Source of the DNA: Tellurirhabdus bombi
Lineage (GTDB): Bacteria; Bacteroidota; Bacteroidia; Cytophagales; Spirosomataceae
Length of the DNA stretch: 64,000 bases
Assembly (NCBI RefSeq): GCF_021484805.1
Contig: NZ_CP090557.1
Coordinates: 918,501-982,500, forward strand
Direction of reading: 5' to 3'
Below, one piece after another: positions 44,472 through 52,502 of the stretch. Positions within the stretch are counted from its first letter, which is position 1, and each line of letters starts with the position of its first letter. A program made the position numbers and the translations under genes. The notes under the pieces were generated by a model that made no database searches, had not been told where the DNA came from, and was given only the letters and a program-made list of their open reading frames with translations.

Positions 44472-45540
44472 TCTAACCTTCTGGCTGGGTTTGGCCCTGG
44501 CCGCTTACGTCCTGCTTACACCGGCCCGGCAGCGCTGGGTCGGGATGCTGGCTGCCCTGGTGGTCACTTCGCCAATGCTACGCTGGGCGGCAGCCCTGTT
44601 TAGCTTTCCCATTCGGCTGGAACTGAGTCGGTGGGCTGGCCATATTCTGTGCCTGGGCGGAGCCAACGCCCAGGTTTACGGAAATATCATTCGGTTTAAC
44701 GGGACCGATTTTTCCGTAGATCCGGCCTGCATGGGCGTGCAGATGACCGGCTTGTCTTTACTGGCTGGCCTGTTTCTGATTATTCATACCGAAAATCAGA
44801 CAAAACGCCGCCTGACAGCGCCGGGCTTGCTGCTGGCTTTTCTGGGTTTGGTTACGTTTACCATCGCTGCTAACCTCGTCCGGATTTTAGCCTTGGTGCT
44901 GTTTCACGTCTTGCCTGATAATCCACTGCACGATGTAGTTGGATTGAGCTGCTGGCTCCTTTACGTGGCTTTGCCGCTGAATTGGAGTATTGCGGTGCTG
45001 TATCGGTGCTTTTCCCGACCTATTGCCGAGCGGCCTGCCACAAAAAAATGGCTCATGGCTCCGATTGCGTTATGTGGTTTATGTCTGGCCGGATTTGCAC
45101 TAAGCCCCAAGAAAGAAGCTATGGAAGCAGGGCTTTTGCCATCCATGCGGGGCTATACCCAGAAATACCTTCAAAATGGTTTTGTCCAATACAGCAAACC
45201 CGGTGTGCTCGTTTACGCCAAGCCTATCGCTACCCCGTGGACCCTTGAACACAGCCCGTACAATTGCTGGCGGGGCAGTGGGTATGAATTTGCTTTTGTT
45301 CAGGAACGACAGCTGGCCAGTCATTCGATTTACGCCGGAACCCTGCGGCACGGAAAAAATCGAATGCATACAGCCTGGTGGTTTACCGATGGATTGACAC
45401 TAACAACCAGCCAGTTAGAAACCCGCTGGCAAATGATCCGCGATAATCGACCTTCCGTTTTGATTAACGTAACCGTCGAAAATCCGTCGGTTATGCCGGA
45501 AGTCCTCGACGAGTGGCGCACGTTCAGGCCACAGCCTTAG
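44458..45540 (+). CDS. xrtN: Exosortase N (XrtN) with EpsI-like C-terminal domain
   Basis: 360 residues, overlapping the VIT gene by 14 nt. The exosortase catalytic triad is visible: Cys91 in VDPACMGVQMTG, Arg142 in NLVRILALVLF and His158 in NPLHDVVG, set between membrane helices. The C-terminal third (about residues 215-360) is outside the membrane and has EHSPYNCWRGSGYEF and MHTAWWFTDG, resembling the EpsI/DUF3485 domain found with other exosortases. It should cut and process the VIT protein tail; the product is then attached to an unknown surface polymer. Confidence 0.88.
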   Translation: MPATDLTFWLGLALAAYVLLTPARQRWVGMLAALVVTSPMLRWAAALFSFPIRLELSRWAGHILCLGGANAQVYGNIIRFNGTDFSVDPACMGVQMTGLSLLAGLFLIIHTENQTKRRLTAPGLLLAFLGLVTFTIAANLVRILALVLFHVLPDNPLHDVVGLSCWLLYVALPLNWSIAVLYRCFSRPIAERPATKKWLMAPIALCGLCLAGFALSPKKEAMEAGLLPSMRGYTQKYLQNGFVQYSKPGVLVYAKPIATPWTLEHSPYNCWRGSGYEFAFVQERQLASHSIYAGTLRHGKNRMHTAWWFTDGLTLTTSQLETRWQMIRDNRPSVLINVTVENPSVMPEVLDEWRTFRPQP

Positions 45541-45619
45541 CTCACAAATCTAAGTAGTTGCGAAAAATTAAATTAAACTATCCGTAGGCTCAATATGCTG
45601 AGAACTGACTAGTTATTCG

Positions 45620-45655
45620 CTCATTCACTCAATCTCTCATTCACACATTCACTAA
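45620..45655. repeat. TCATTCAC-type repeat (GARYGAAA family)
   Basis: CTCATTCACTCAATCTCTC and CATTCACACATTCAC before the first Crp/Fnr gene. Read on the minus strand this is GAGTGAATGAGCGAA-like, similar to the elements near 11.8 and 17.8 kb. Confidence 0.45.
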
Positions 45656-45659
45656 CATT

Positions 45660-46253
45660 ATGAAAACATTACACACAGAAAAAGAAGCACTAAAAAAAGC
45701 CATATTTGGCTGGCAACTTCTATCGGAAGAGGTCTGGAATGATTTTTTTACCTGCTGGCAACCCGTGACCTACAAACGAAAAGCCATTCTGACAGAAGCC
45801 GGTGAAACGGAGCGATACCTGTATTTTGTGCTTGATGGCGTGCAGCGTGCCTATTCGCTCAACGAGGGCCAGCGCGAAACGACGCTCCTTTTTACGTCTG
45901 AGGGTTCTTTTTCGGGTATTGCCGATTCGTTTCAGTTGCAACAACCTTCCCGCTATTACCTTGAAACCGTAACGCCCAGCCGTCTGCTTCGCCTGGCTTA
46001 CTCCGACTTTGCCCGTCTGAGTGCCCTGCACCCGTCGCTCGAACGTTGGGGGCGCATTGCCACCGCCCGAACGCTTTCCGGACTCATGGAATGGCATATG
46101 GAACTGATGACGCGCAGTGCCGAGGACAAATTTCGGGTGCTGCTCACGCGCAATCCGCACGTGTTGCATCAGGTCCCGCACAAGTATTTAGCGTCGTATA
46201 TTGGCCTTTATCCCACAACTTTTAGTAAGCTATTAGCCACGGTTCGGGTCTAG
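45660..46253 (+). CDS. Crp/Fnr-type regulator, paralog 1
   Basis: 197 residues. N-terminal cyclic-nucleotide-binding fold (KRKAILTEAGETERYLYFVLDGVQRAY, FSGIADSF) and a short C-terminal HTH (PHKYLASYIGLYPTTFSKLLATV). It belongs to the Bacteroidota-type Crp family. The cNMP phosphate-binding loop Arg-x-x-Ser of CRP is not preserved, so the ligand may differ or be absent. It is followed 57 nt later by a paralog that is about 70% identical by my hand count. Confidence 0.87.
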   Translation: MKTLHTEKEALKKAIFGWQLLSEEVWNDFFTCWQPVTYKRKAILTEAGETERYLYFVLDGVQRAYSLNEGQRETTLLFTSEGSFSGIADSFQLQQPSRYYLETVTPSRLLRLAYSDFARLSALHPSLERWGRIATARTLSGLMEWHMELMTRSAEDKFRVLLTRNPHVLHQVPHKYLASYIGLYPTTFSKLLATVRV

Positions 46254-46310
46254 TCAGTAAATTTGACAGAATGTCGCTCTCGTTTCATTTTCACCCGCGC
46301 ACTTTCTGTT

Positions 46311-46904
46311 ATGAACTCGCTTCTGGCCGATAAAGAAAAGCTCCGACAAGTCATTTTCAACTGGCAGCCACTCCCGGAGCAGGCGTGGAATGATTTTTCG
46401 GAGTGCTGGCAGCCCGTTGCTTACAAACGGAAAGAAATTCTGACGGCAGCGGGTGAGGTAGAGCGGTATGTTTATTTTGTGCTTGATGGGGTACAACGCG
46501 CCTATGCTTTGCATCAAGGCCAGCGGGAGGCTACCTTGATTTTTTCGTATGCGGGCTCTTTTTCGGGTATTGCCGATTCGTTTCAGTTACAGCGCCCTTC
46601 GCGGTATTACCTCGAAACCCTGACCGCCAGCCGGTTGCTTCGACTGTCCTATACCGATTTTTCGCGTTTGACCGCCCAATATCCTGATCTGGAACGCTGG
46701 GGACGCATTGCCACTGCTTATGGTCTTTCGGGCCTCATGGAACGGTACATTGAACTGCTGACCTACAGCGCCGAAGAAAAATTTCGGGTGTTGCTCAACC
46801 GGAGTCCGCACGTTTTGCAATTAATTCCGCATAAATACCTTGCTTCATACTTAGGTCTAGACCCCACGACGTTTAGTAAACTTCTGTCTTCCGTGAAGTT
46901 ATAG
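46311..46904 (+). CDS. Crp/Fnr-type regulator, paralog 2
   Basis: 197 residues, same length and order as the previous gene: KRKEILTAAGEVERYVYFVLDGVQRAY, FSGIADSF, and HKYLASYLGLDPTTFSKLL. The ATG at 46311 aligns with the start of paralog 1, so the longer frame from 46263 is not used. Tandem duplication with divergence mainly at the N-terminus and around residues 130-155 suggests different partners or DNA sites. Confidence 0.86.
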   Translation: MNSLLADKEKLRQVIFNWQPLPEQAWNDFSECWQPVAYKRKEILTAAGEVERYVYFVLDGVQRAYALHQGQREATLIFSYAGSFSGIADSFQLQRPSRYYLETLTASRLLRLSYTDFSRLTAQYPDLERWGRIATAYGLSGLMERYIELLTYSAEEKFRVLLNRSPHVLQLIPHKYLASYLGLDPTTFSKLLSSVKL

Positions 46905-46930
46905 ACTGAAAATGTTGGTGTAGACCAAGA

Positions 46931-46958
46931 TTGTTGCGGAGGTGCCGTTGTAGGTTTG
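46931..46958 (+). promoter_or_regulatory. Promoter of the DinB-type gene
   Basis: TTG at 46931-46933, 17-nt spacer, TAGGTTTG at 46951-46958. Fits the Bacteroidota pattern with a short spacer; the ATG is 22 nt downstream. Confidence 0.4.
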
Positions 46959-46979
46959 TAGAAACGAAAGAAAATACCC

Positions 46980-47564
46980 ATGCCACACATGAATAGCCTT
47001 ATCCTGCTTCATCAACTAGCCGATGAAACCCGTACCATTATCCAGGCGGTAGAACAAGAATTTTTTCACCTTAGTGAAGCTCAGTTGGTGCAGTCGAACG
47101 CCCCCGGCCAATGGAGCGTGGTGGAGTGTCTGGAGCATTTGAATACTTACGGTCGCTATTACCTGCCTTTGTTCGAACAACACATCGAGCGGGCCGAAAA
47201 GCAATCCCTGGCCCCAACGCCTGTTTTCCGAAGCGGCTGGCTGGGAAACTACTTTGTCAACATGATGCGCCCGAAGTCCGACGGCTCTATCGGAAATAAA
47301 GCCAAGGCCGCTAAAATCCACATTCCTTCGCCCAACTTATCCGCCAAGCGGGTGCTAACCGAATTTCTAGCGCAGCAACGCCAACTGCTGAGCCTATTGC
47401 GCCGGGCCGAACACGTCAGCCTAAGTCAGCCCAAAATACCTATTTCGATTGCGCGCTTTATTACGATCAAATTGGGAGATGCCCTGCGTTTTCTGGTCGC
47501 CCACGAACAGCGGCACCTCTTACAAGCACAAAAAGCGGTTGGCCAAACCCTAGTCAAGGCATAA
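46980..47564 (+). CDS. DinB superfamily protein
   Basis: 194 residues, four-helix DinB fold. Metal-ligand histidines are expected at HLNTY (GQWSVVECLEHLNTYGRYYL) and at HEQRHLLQAQK near the end. DinB-like proteins are often metal-dependent thiol transferases or related enzymes; the substrate is unknown. Alternative start at 46989 (MNSLILLHQL). It lies downstream of the Crp/Fnr pair, which may regulate it. Confidence 0.78.
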   Translation: MPHMNSLILLHQLADETRTIIQAVEQEFFHLSEAQLVQSNAPGQWSVVECLEHLNTYGRYYLPLFEQHIERAEKQSLAPTPVFRSGWLGNYFVNMMRPKSDGSIGNKAKAAKIHIPSPNLSAKRVLTEFLAQQRQLLSLLRRAEHVSLSQPKIPISIARFITIKLGDALRFLVAHEQRHLLQAQKAVGQTLVKA

Positions 47565-47595
47565 CCAACCGCTTCTTTATTCATCAGGAATTTTC

Positions 47596-48921
47596 TTACC
47601 GCTCGTTGCGTCCCTCGCGCGAACTCGCTACCGATGGACGGCGGCGGTTGTTCGCGTTAGCGCCACCGCCACCCTGCCGCCGGTCTTTGGGGGGTCCACC
47701 CGCCGCGTTTCTCGGCTGACGACCCTCTTGCCGCTGGCCTTGCTGGCGACGGTCCCGACGTGGTTCTGGCGGTGTTCCAGCTCCAATTAATGGATAAGGA
47801 TGATCCGTTACCACCGGAATTGCCTTCGCGATGAGTTTGTTAATATCCCGCAAAAATTCTTTTTCTTCCGCATCGCAGAACGACAGCGCAATGCCACTCG
47901 CCCCGGCCCGACCCGTCCGACCAATGCGGTGCACGTACGTTTCGGGAATGTTGGGAAGTTCGTAGTTGATTACGTGCGTTAGTTCTTCGACATCGATTCC
48001 ACGCGCCGCAATGTCAGTCGCAACGAGTACACGTGTCTGGCGAGTTTTAAAGTTCGTCAACGCGCGTTGCCGTGCATTTTGCGACTTATTCCCGTGAATG
48101 GCTTCGGCTTTAACGTTTGCTTTGGTCAAAATCTTAACCACGTTATCGGCACCGTGCTTGGTTCGGGTGAAAACCAGCGCTGATTCGATACTTTCATCTT
48201 TCAGAATGTGAATCAGCAAATTTTTCTTGTCGGGACGATCCACGTAGTAAACGCCCTGCTGCACCGTCTGGGCAGTCGATGAAACCGGGGTTACTTCCAC
48301 TTTCGCCGGATTCCGCAGAATGGTATCGGCCAGTTTGGCGACTTCTGCGGGCATGGTTGCCGAGAAAAACAGCGTCTGGCGTTTAGGCGGCAACACGGCA
48401 ATAACTTTCCGCACGTCGTTGATAAAGCCCATGTCAAGCATCCGGTCGGCTTCATCAAGAACAAACATCGTCAACTGACGAAGGTCCACGTAGCGCTGGT
48501 TCATTAAGTCCAGCAACCGGCCCGGCGTAGCAATCAGAATATCAACGCCACTTTTCAGAGCAGCGACCTGGCTGTGTTGCGATACCCCACCAAAAATAAC
48601 GGCGTGCCGAAGGGTTGTATTACGCCCGTACGCCGCGAAGCTTTCGCCAATCTGAATGGCTAATTCACGCGTTGGCGTCAGAATCAAGCACTTGACATGC
48701 CGAAACGCTTTCGGGTTCCGGTTTTCGTCGTGCAAAAGTTGGATAATGGGGATGGCAAAGGCGGCGGTTTTACCGGTACCCGTCTGGGCGCATCCTAATA
48801 AGTCTTTACGATCTAAAACAAGGGGAATGGACTTTTCCTGAATGGGGGTAGGCTTCGTGTATCCTTCTGTTTCCAGAGCCTTTAAGATCGGCTCAATAAG
48901 ATTCAAATCTTCAAATAACAT
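47596..48921 (-). CDS. DEAD-box RNA helicase (RhlE type)
   Basis: 441 residues. Motifs Q ([11 protein letters not shown]), I ([11 protein letters not shown]), Ia (PTREL), II (VLDEADRML), III (FSATMP), V ([10 protein letters not shown]) and VI ([10 protein letters not shown]) are all present. The C-terminal tail is rich in Arg, Gly, Gln and Pro, which binds RNA nonspecifically. It may act in ribosome assembly or cold adaptation. The long leader has a hairpin 6 nt before the ATG and an upstream terminator-like stem, so expression may be leader-controlled. Confidence 0.93.
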   Translation of the reverse strand: MLFEDLNLIEPILKALETEGYTKPTPIQEKSIPLVLDRKDLLGCAQTGTGKTAAFAIPIIQLLHDENRNPKAFRHVKCLILTPTRELAIQIGESFAAYGRNTTLRHAVIFGGVSQHSQVAALKSGVDILIATPGRLLDLMNQRYVDLRQLTMFVLDEADRMLDMGFINDVRKVIAVLPPKRQTLFFSATMPAEVAKLADTILRNPAKVEVTPVSSTAQTVQQGVYYVDRPDKKNLLIHILKDESIESALVFTRTKHGADNVVKILTKANVKAEAIHGNKSQNARQRALTNFKTRQTRVLVATDIAARGIDVEELTHVINYELPNIPETYVHRIGRTGRAGASGIALSFCDAEEKEFLRDINKLIAKAIPVVTDHPYPLIGAGTPPEPRRDRRQQGQRQEGRQPRNAAGGPPKDRRQGGGGANANNRRRPSVASSREGRNER

Positions 48922-48927
48922 TCAATT

Positions 48928-48944
48928 GGCGTTTCAGAAACGCC
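48928..48944 (-). promoter_or_regulatory. Hairpin just before the helicase start codon
   Basis: GGCGTTT/AAACGCC stem with a 3-nt loop, ending 6 nt before the ATG. Its place would cover the ribosome entry site, so translational control is possible. Confidence 0.35.
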
Positions 48945-48974
48945 TGAGCTTTGGTTTAGTCAGTCGTTTCGTAG

Positions 48975-49000
48975 TAAAAAAGCCCGCTGTGTATGGGCTT
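48975..49000 (-). terminator. Terminator or attenuator upstream of the helicase
   Basis: Minus-strand hairpin AAGCCC / GGGCTT followed by TTTTAC. It lies 127 nt past the monooxygenase stop and 54 nt before the helicase ATG, so it may end the upstream gene or attenuate the helicase leader. Confidence 0.6.
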
Positions 49001-49127
49001 GCTGGGGGTAGAACACCTTTCTGTTCAGACTCGTTCACTTTTTGCTCTTTGTCCGCCCCCAGACAATTCATTCTCTGTAAAAACCAATTTCAACTAATTA
49101 TAATGCACTTAAAATCAAAACGAACGC

Positions 49128-49433
49128 TCAATTTTCGATAATGACCTCTTCCAATTTTTCCACCGAAAAGGCCGTTGCCCGCGCCGAAAACAGCTTTTTT
49201 GTGGCCGCCCACGTTGTTCTAAACAAGTCGGATTGCCGGTAAGCGTCCAGCGCCTCGGGCGTTTCCCAATGGCTATAGGTTACAAAACAATGGGGCTGGT
49301 CAAGATCGCGGAGAAGCTCCAGGTGACGACAGCCGGGAAAGGAACGAATCTTAGGTTTGGATGCGTTAAAAATAGCCAGGAAAGCCGTTATCTGGTCTTC
49401 CTGAAAACTCATTCGGACAATTCGAACCAACAT
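49128..49433 (-). CDS. Antibiotic biosynthesis monooxygenase (ABM) family protein
   Basis: 101 residues of a dimeric alpha/beta ABM fold. VRIVRMSFQEDQITAFLAIF and PGCRHLELLRDLDQPHCFVTYSHWETPEALDAYRQSD are typical. Members include small quinone or haem monooxygenases, and the reaction here is unknown. It stands alone, divergent from the SnoaL-like gene, and a terminator-like stem lies downstream. Confidence 0.83.
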   Translation of the reverse strand: MLVRIVRMSFQEDQITAFLAIFNASKPKIRSFPGCRHLELLRDLDQPHCFVTYSHWETPEALDAYRQSDLFRTTWAATKKLFSARATAFSVEKLEEVIIEN

Positions 49434-49517
49434 AATTTTCTGGAGTTAGAGGCTAAGGGGCAAAGCAGGAACGCGTTCTGTCTTACTTTTACCACAAATT
49501 GATAATCCTTTTTACAA

Positions 49518-49919
49518 ATGACGGCATTAGAAACGGTACAGCAGTATTACAACTATTTTAATCAAAAAGATTGGAACGGCATGTTATCGCTGTTGCATCC
49601 TGACGTACGCCACGAAGCGAACCAGGGCGACGTACGCATCGGCATCGAAAAGTTTACCGAATTTTTGCAGCACATGGACGAATCGTACGAAGAAACGCTG
49701 ACGGACATGGTGTTGCTTAGCGAGCCAACGGATACGCGAATTGCCGCCGAATTTGTGGTGAACGGCATTTACAAAAAAGCCGAAGAAGGTCTACCGCCCG
49801 CCCACAACCAAACCTACGTGCTGCCGGCAGCCGCTCTTCTGGAAGTAAAAGAAGGAAAAATCAGCCGGGTAACTACTTATTACAACCTGCCGCTCTGGAT
49901 TAAACTCGTTTCGGAATAA
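49518..49919 (+). CDS. SnoaL/NTF2-like (ketosteroid isomerase-related) protein
   Basis: 133 residues with the cone-shaped NTF2 fold: LETVQQYYNYFNQKDWNGMLSLLHPDVRHEANQGDVRIG and AAEFVVNGIYKKAEEGLPPAHNQTYVLPAAALLEVKEGKISRVTTYY. Start is the ATG at 49518. First gene of a tight four-gene unit (spacing 7, 12 and 18 nt). Such proteins may isomerise or bind small molecules, so function is not assigned. Confidence 0.82.
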   Translation: MTALETVQQYYNYFNQKDWNGMLSLLHPDVRHEANQGDVRIGIEKFTEFLQHMDESYEETLTDMVLLSEPTDTRIAAEFVVNGIYKKAEEGLPPAHNQTYVLPAAALLEVKEGKISRVTTYYNLPLWIKLVSE

Positions 49920-49926
49920 GCACTTC

Positions 49927-50526
49927 ATGGCTTCAGAACAACTTTCTTTTGTAACCAGGCGCGGCCCGGAAATTGAAACGGTTTTCGACGAGCTGGCGGC
50001 GTTGCGCATGGCGGTCTTTCGCGATTATCCCTACCTCTACGAAGGAAGTCTGGACTACGAAAAAGACTACCTGAAAACGTACACCGCCGCCGATCGTTCT
50101 TTTTTATTTGCTGTTTACGCAGGTGAAAAGATGGTTGGTGCAACGACCTGCATTCCGCTCAGCGACGAAACAGCCGAGGTACGTCAGCCGTTTGTGGAGG
50201 CCGATTTTGATCTGGATACCATTTTCTATTTTGGCGAAAGTATTTTATTGCCGCCTTTTCGGGGTCTGGGTCTGGGACATCGCTTTTTCGACGAACGGGA
50301 AGCCCACGCACGCAGCTTTCAGACCTACCAAAAGGCTTGTTTTTGCTCTGTAGACCGACCTGAAAATCATCTGGCCAAGCCAGCAGACTACCGGCCAAAC
50401 GACGTTTTCTGGACGAAGCGAGGTTATCAGAAACAGCCTTCGCTGACGAGTTCAATGCACTGGCCGGATCTTGGCGAGGCGGTTTCTACGCCAAAGACCA
50501 TGATTTACTGGATGCGGAATTTATAA
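49927..50526 (+). CDS. GNAT acetyltransferase, partner of the nitrilase
   Basis: 199 residues: GPEIETVFDELAALRMAVFRDYPYLY, then ATTCIPLSDETAEVRQPFVEADFDLDTIFYFGESILL, and acyl-CoA site LLPPFRGLGLGHRFFDEREAHA. It ends in WFMRNL-like residues (YWMRNL). In other bacteria I know this enzyme as part of a single polypeptide with a nitrilase domain. Here it is separate, 12 nt before the nitrilase gene. The substrate is unknown. Confidence 0.85.
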   Translation: MASEQLSFVTRRGPEIETVFDELAALRMAVFRDYPYLYEGSLDYEKDYLKTYTAADRSFLFAVYAGEKMVGATTCIPLSDETAEVRQPFVEADFDLDTIFYFGESILLPPFRGLGLGHRFFDEREAHARSFQTYQKACFCSVDRPENHLAKPADYRPNDVFWTKRGYQKQPSLTSSMHWPDLGEAVSTPKTMIYWMRNL

Positions 50527-50538
50527 ATAGTTGATTTC

Positions 50539-51438
50539 ATGAATGTAACGATAGCCGCCGCCCAATACCCCATTACGGAGCACAGCAGCTTCGATTCCTG
50601 GCGCCGTCATACGGAACGGTGGGTAGCCGAAGCAGCCCAGCAAAACGCCCAGCTTTTGCTTTTCCCGGAATACGGAGCGATGGAGCTGGTTAGTATTTTT
50701 CCGAAGGAAATCAGGGAGAATATTCGCCAACAGGTCATTGAGCTGGAAAACGTGCGGGCCGATTTTTGCACTGTTTTTTCTGACCTTGCCCAACAGCATC
50801 AGGTGGTGATTGTAGCGCCTAGCCTGCCCGTTGTCGAAAAAGGGCAGGTTCATAACCGCGCTTACGTTTTTTCGCCCAAAGGCCTGGTCGGCTACCAGGA
50901 TAAATTCTTCATGACGCGCTTTGAGGACGAAGAGTGGGGCATCCACAGCGCGCCCAAAAAACTGAGCCTTTTTGAGGCTTCGTGGGGCGCTTTTGGCATC
51001 CAGATCTGTTACGATGTGGAATTTGGTCTGGGTTCGCAGTTGCTGAGTGCGGCGGGGGCTTCGCTCATTCTGGCGCCAAGCTGCACGGAAACCATTCGGG
51101 GTGCCACGCGTGTTCACGTCGGCGCTCGGGCCCGGGCGCTGGAAAATCAGGCTTTTTCGGTTGTTTCTCAAACGGTTGGGAACGCTCTCTGGTCGCCAGC
51201 GGTTGATGTTAACTACGGATTTGCGGCTTTTTACAGCACACCGGATAAAGGACTACCAGAAGAAGGAATTCTTAAAACCATGCATCCGCAGCAGCCCGGG
51301 TGGCTCTTCGAAAGCCTTGATTTTGCACTGATTGAGGCCGTTCGGGCCGATGGCCAGGTGTTTAATTTCAAGGATCATCAGCGGTTGCAGACGGCTTTTT
51401 TGACCGATCAGGTTGATATAACGAAAATAACTCTTTAA
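50539..51438 (+). CDS. Carbon-nitrogen hydrolase (nitrilase superfamily)
   Basis: 299 residues. The catalytic triad is Glu44 (LFPEYGAMEL), Lys122 (GYQDKFFMTRFE) and Cys157 (GIQICYDVEFG). It hydrolyses amides or nitriles of an unknown substrate. The gene is coupled to the GNAT gene upstream and followed by an aldo/keto reductase, so the unit may process one small N-containing molecule. Confidence 0.9.
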   Translation: MNVTIAAAQYPITEHSSFDSWRRHTERWVAEAAQQNAQLLLFPEYGAMELVSIFPKEIRENIRQQVIELENVRADFCTVFSDLAQQHQVVIVAPSLPVVEKGQVHNRAYVFSPKGLVGYQDKFFMTRFEDEEWGIHSAPKKLSLFEASWGAFGIQICYDVEFGLGSQLLSAAGASLILAPSCTETIRGATRVHVGARARALENQAFSVVSQTVGNALWSPAVDVNYGFAAFYSTPDKGLPEEGILKTMHPQQPGWLFESLDFALIEAVRADGQVFNFKDHQRLQTAFLTDQVDITKITL

Positions 51439-51456
51439 CAATACCCTTAACTAATT

Positions 51457-52428
51457 ATGCAATACCGCACCTTTGGCCGCACAGGCTGGCAAGTAAGTGA
51501 AATTGGCTACGGCATGTGGGGCCTGGCTGGCTGGACCGGTTCTGAACGGCAGGAAGTTGATCAGGCCCTCGACCGCTCGGTCGAACTGGGTTGTAATTTC
51601 TACGATACGGCCTGGGCCTATGCCGAAGGCCTCAGCGAACAAATTCTGGCTGGTTTGCTGAAACGCTACAGCGACAAGCGCCTGTACGTAGCTACCAAAA
51701 TTCCACCTAAAAACCGGAAGTGGCCTTCCAAGCCCGACTATGCGCTTAAAGACGTTTTCCCGGCTGACTACATCGTGGAATACACCGAAAAGAGCCTGAA
51801 AAACCTGGGTACTGAAACCATCGATTTGCAGCAGTTTCACGTTTGGGAAGATAGCTGGTCGGAGCAGGATGAGTGGAAAGAAGCCATTCAGAAGCTCACC
51901 AAGGAAGGCAAAGTGCAGGCGTGGGGAATCAGCATTAACCGCTGGGAGCCCAATAATGCGCTGCAAACGCTGCGTACGGGCCTGATTGATGCGGTGCAAG
52001 TTATTTACAACATTTTCGATCAAGCGCCGGAAGACAACCTGTTTCCGCTTTGCCGCGAACTGAATCTAGGCGTCATTGCCCGCGTTCCTTTTGACGAAGG
52101 CACCCTGACCGGTACGCTCACGAAAGAAACCACCTTCCCGGCTGATGACTGGCGCTCGACGTATTTTGTTCCGCAAAATCTAAATGCCAGCGTTGACCGT
52201 GCCGATGCCCTGAAGCCGCTTGTCCCCGAAGGAATGACTTTGCCCGAAATGGCCCTGCGTTTTATTCTACAAAATGACGATGTTTCGACGACGATTCCGG
52301 GGATGCGTAAGCTTCGGAACGTGGAAGCCAACATGGCCAGCAGCGACGGAAAGAACCTTCCGGCAGAATTACTTGCCGAGTTGAAAGGCCACCGCTGGGA
52401 CCGCACGCCCACCGAATGGAGCCAATAG
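51457..52428 (+). CDS. Aldo/keto reductase
   Basis: 323 residues, NADPH-dependent TIM barrel. FYDTAWAYAEGLSEQ holds Asp and Tyr of the tetrad, YVATKIPPK the Lys, and LQQFHVWED the His. VIARVPFDEGTLTGTL and TTIPGMRKLRNVEANM are the cofactor end. Last gene of the SnoaL-GNAT-nitrilase-reductase unit, ending at a perfect terminator. The specific substrate is unknown. Confidence 0.9.
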   Translation: MQYRTFGRTGWQVSEIGYGMWGLAGWTGSERQEVDQALDRSVELGCNFYDTAWAYAEGLSEQILAGLLKRYSDKRLYVATKIPPKNRKWPSKPDYALKDVFPADYIVEYTEKSLKNLGTETIDLQQFHVWEDSWSEQDEWKEAIQKLTKEGKVQAWGISINRWEPNNALQTLRTGLIDAVQVIYNIFDQAPEDNLFPLCRELNLGVIARVPFDEGTLTGTLTKETTFPADDWRSTYFVPQNLNASVDRADALKPLVPEGMTLPEMALRFILQNDDVSTTIPGMRKLRNVEANMASSDGKNLPAELLAELKGHRWDRTPTEWSQ

Positions 52429-52445
52429 ATATTTCTGATACGAAA

Positions 52446-52477
52446 CGAAAAAGGCAGTCGATCGACTGCCTTTTTTT
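52446..52477 (+). terminator. Terminator of the aldo/keto reductase operon
   Basis: GGCAGTC-GATC-GACTGCC preceded by A's and followed by seven T's. Confidence 0.88.
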
Positions 52478-52502
52478 ATGGCTTTTAACGAAAAACGCAG
52501 AA

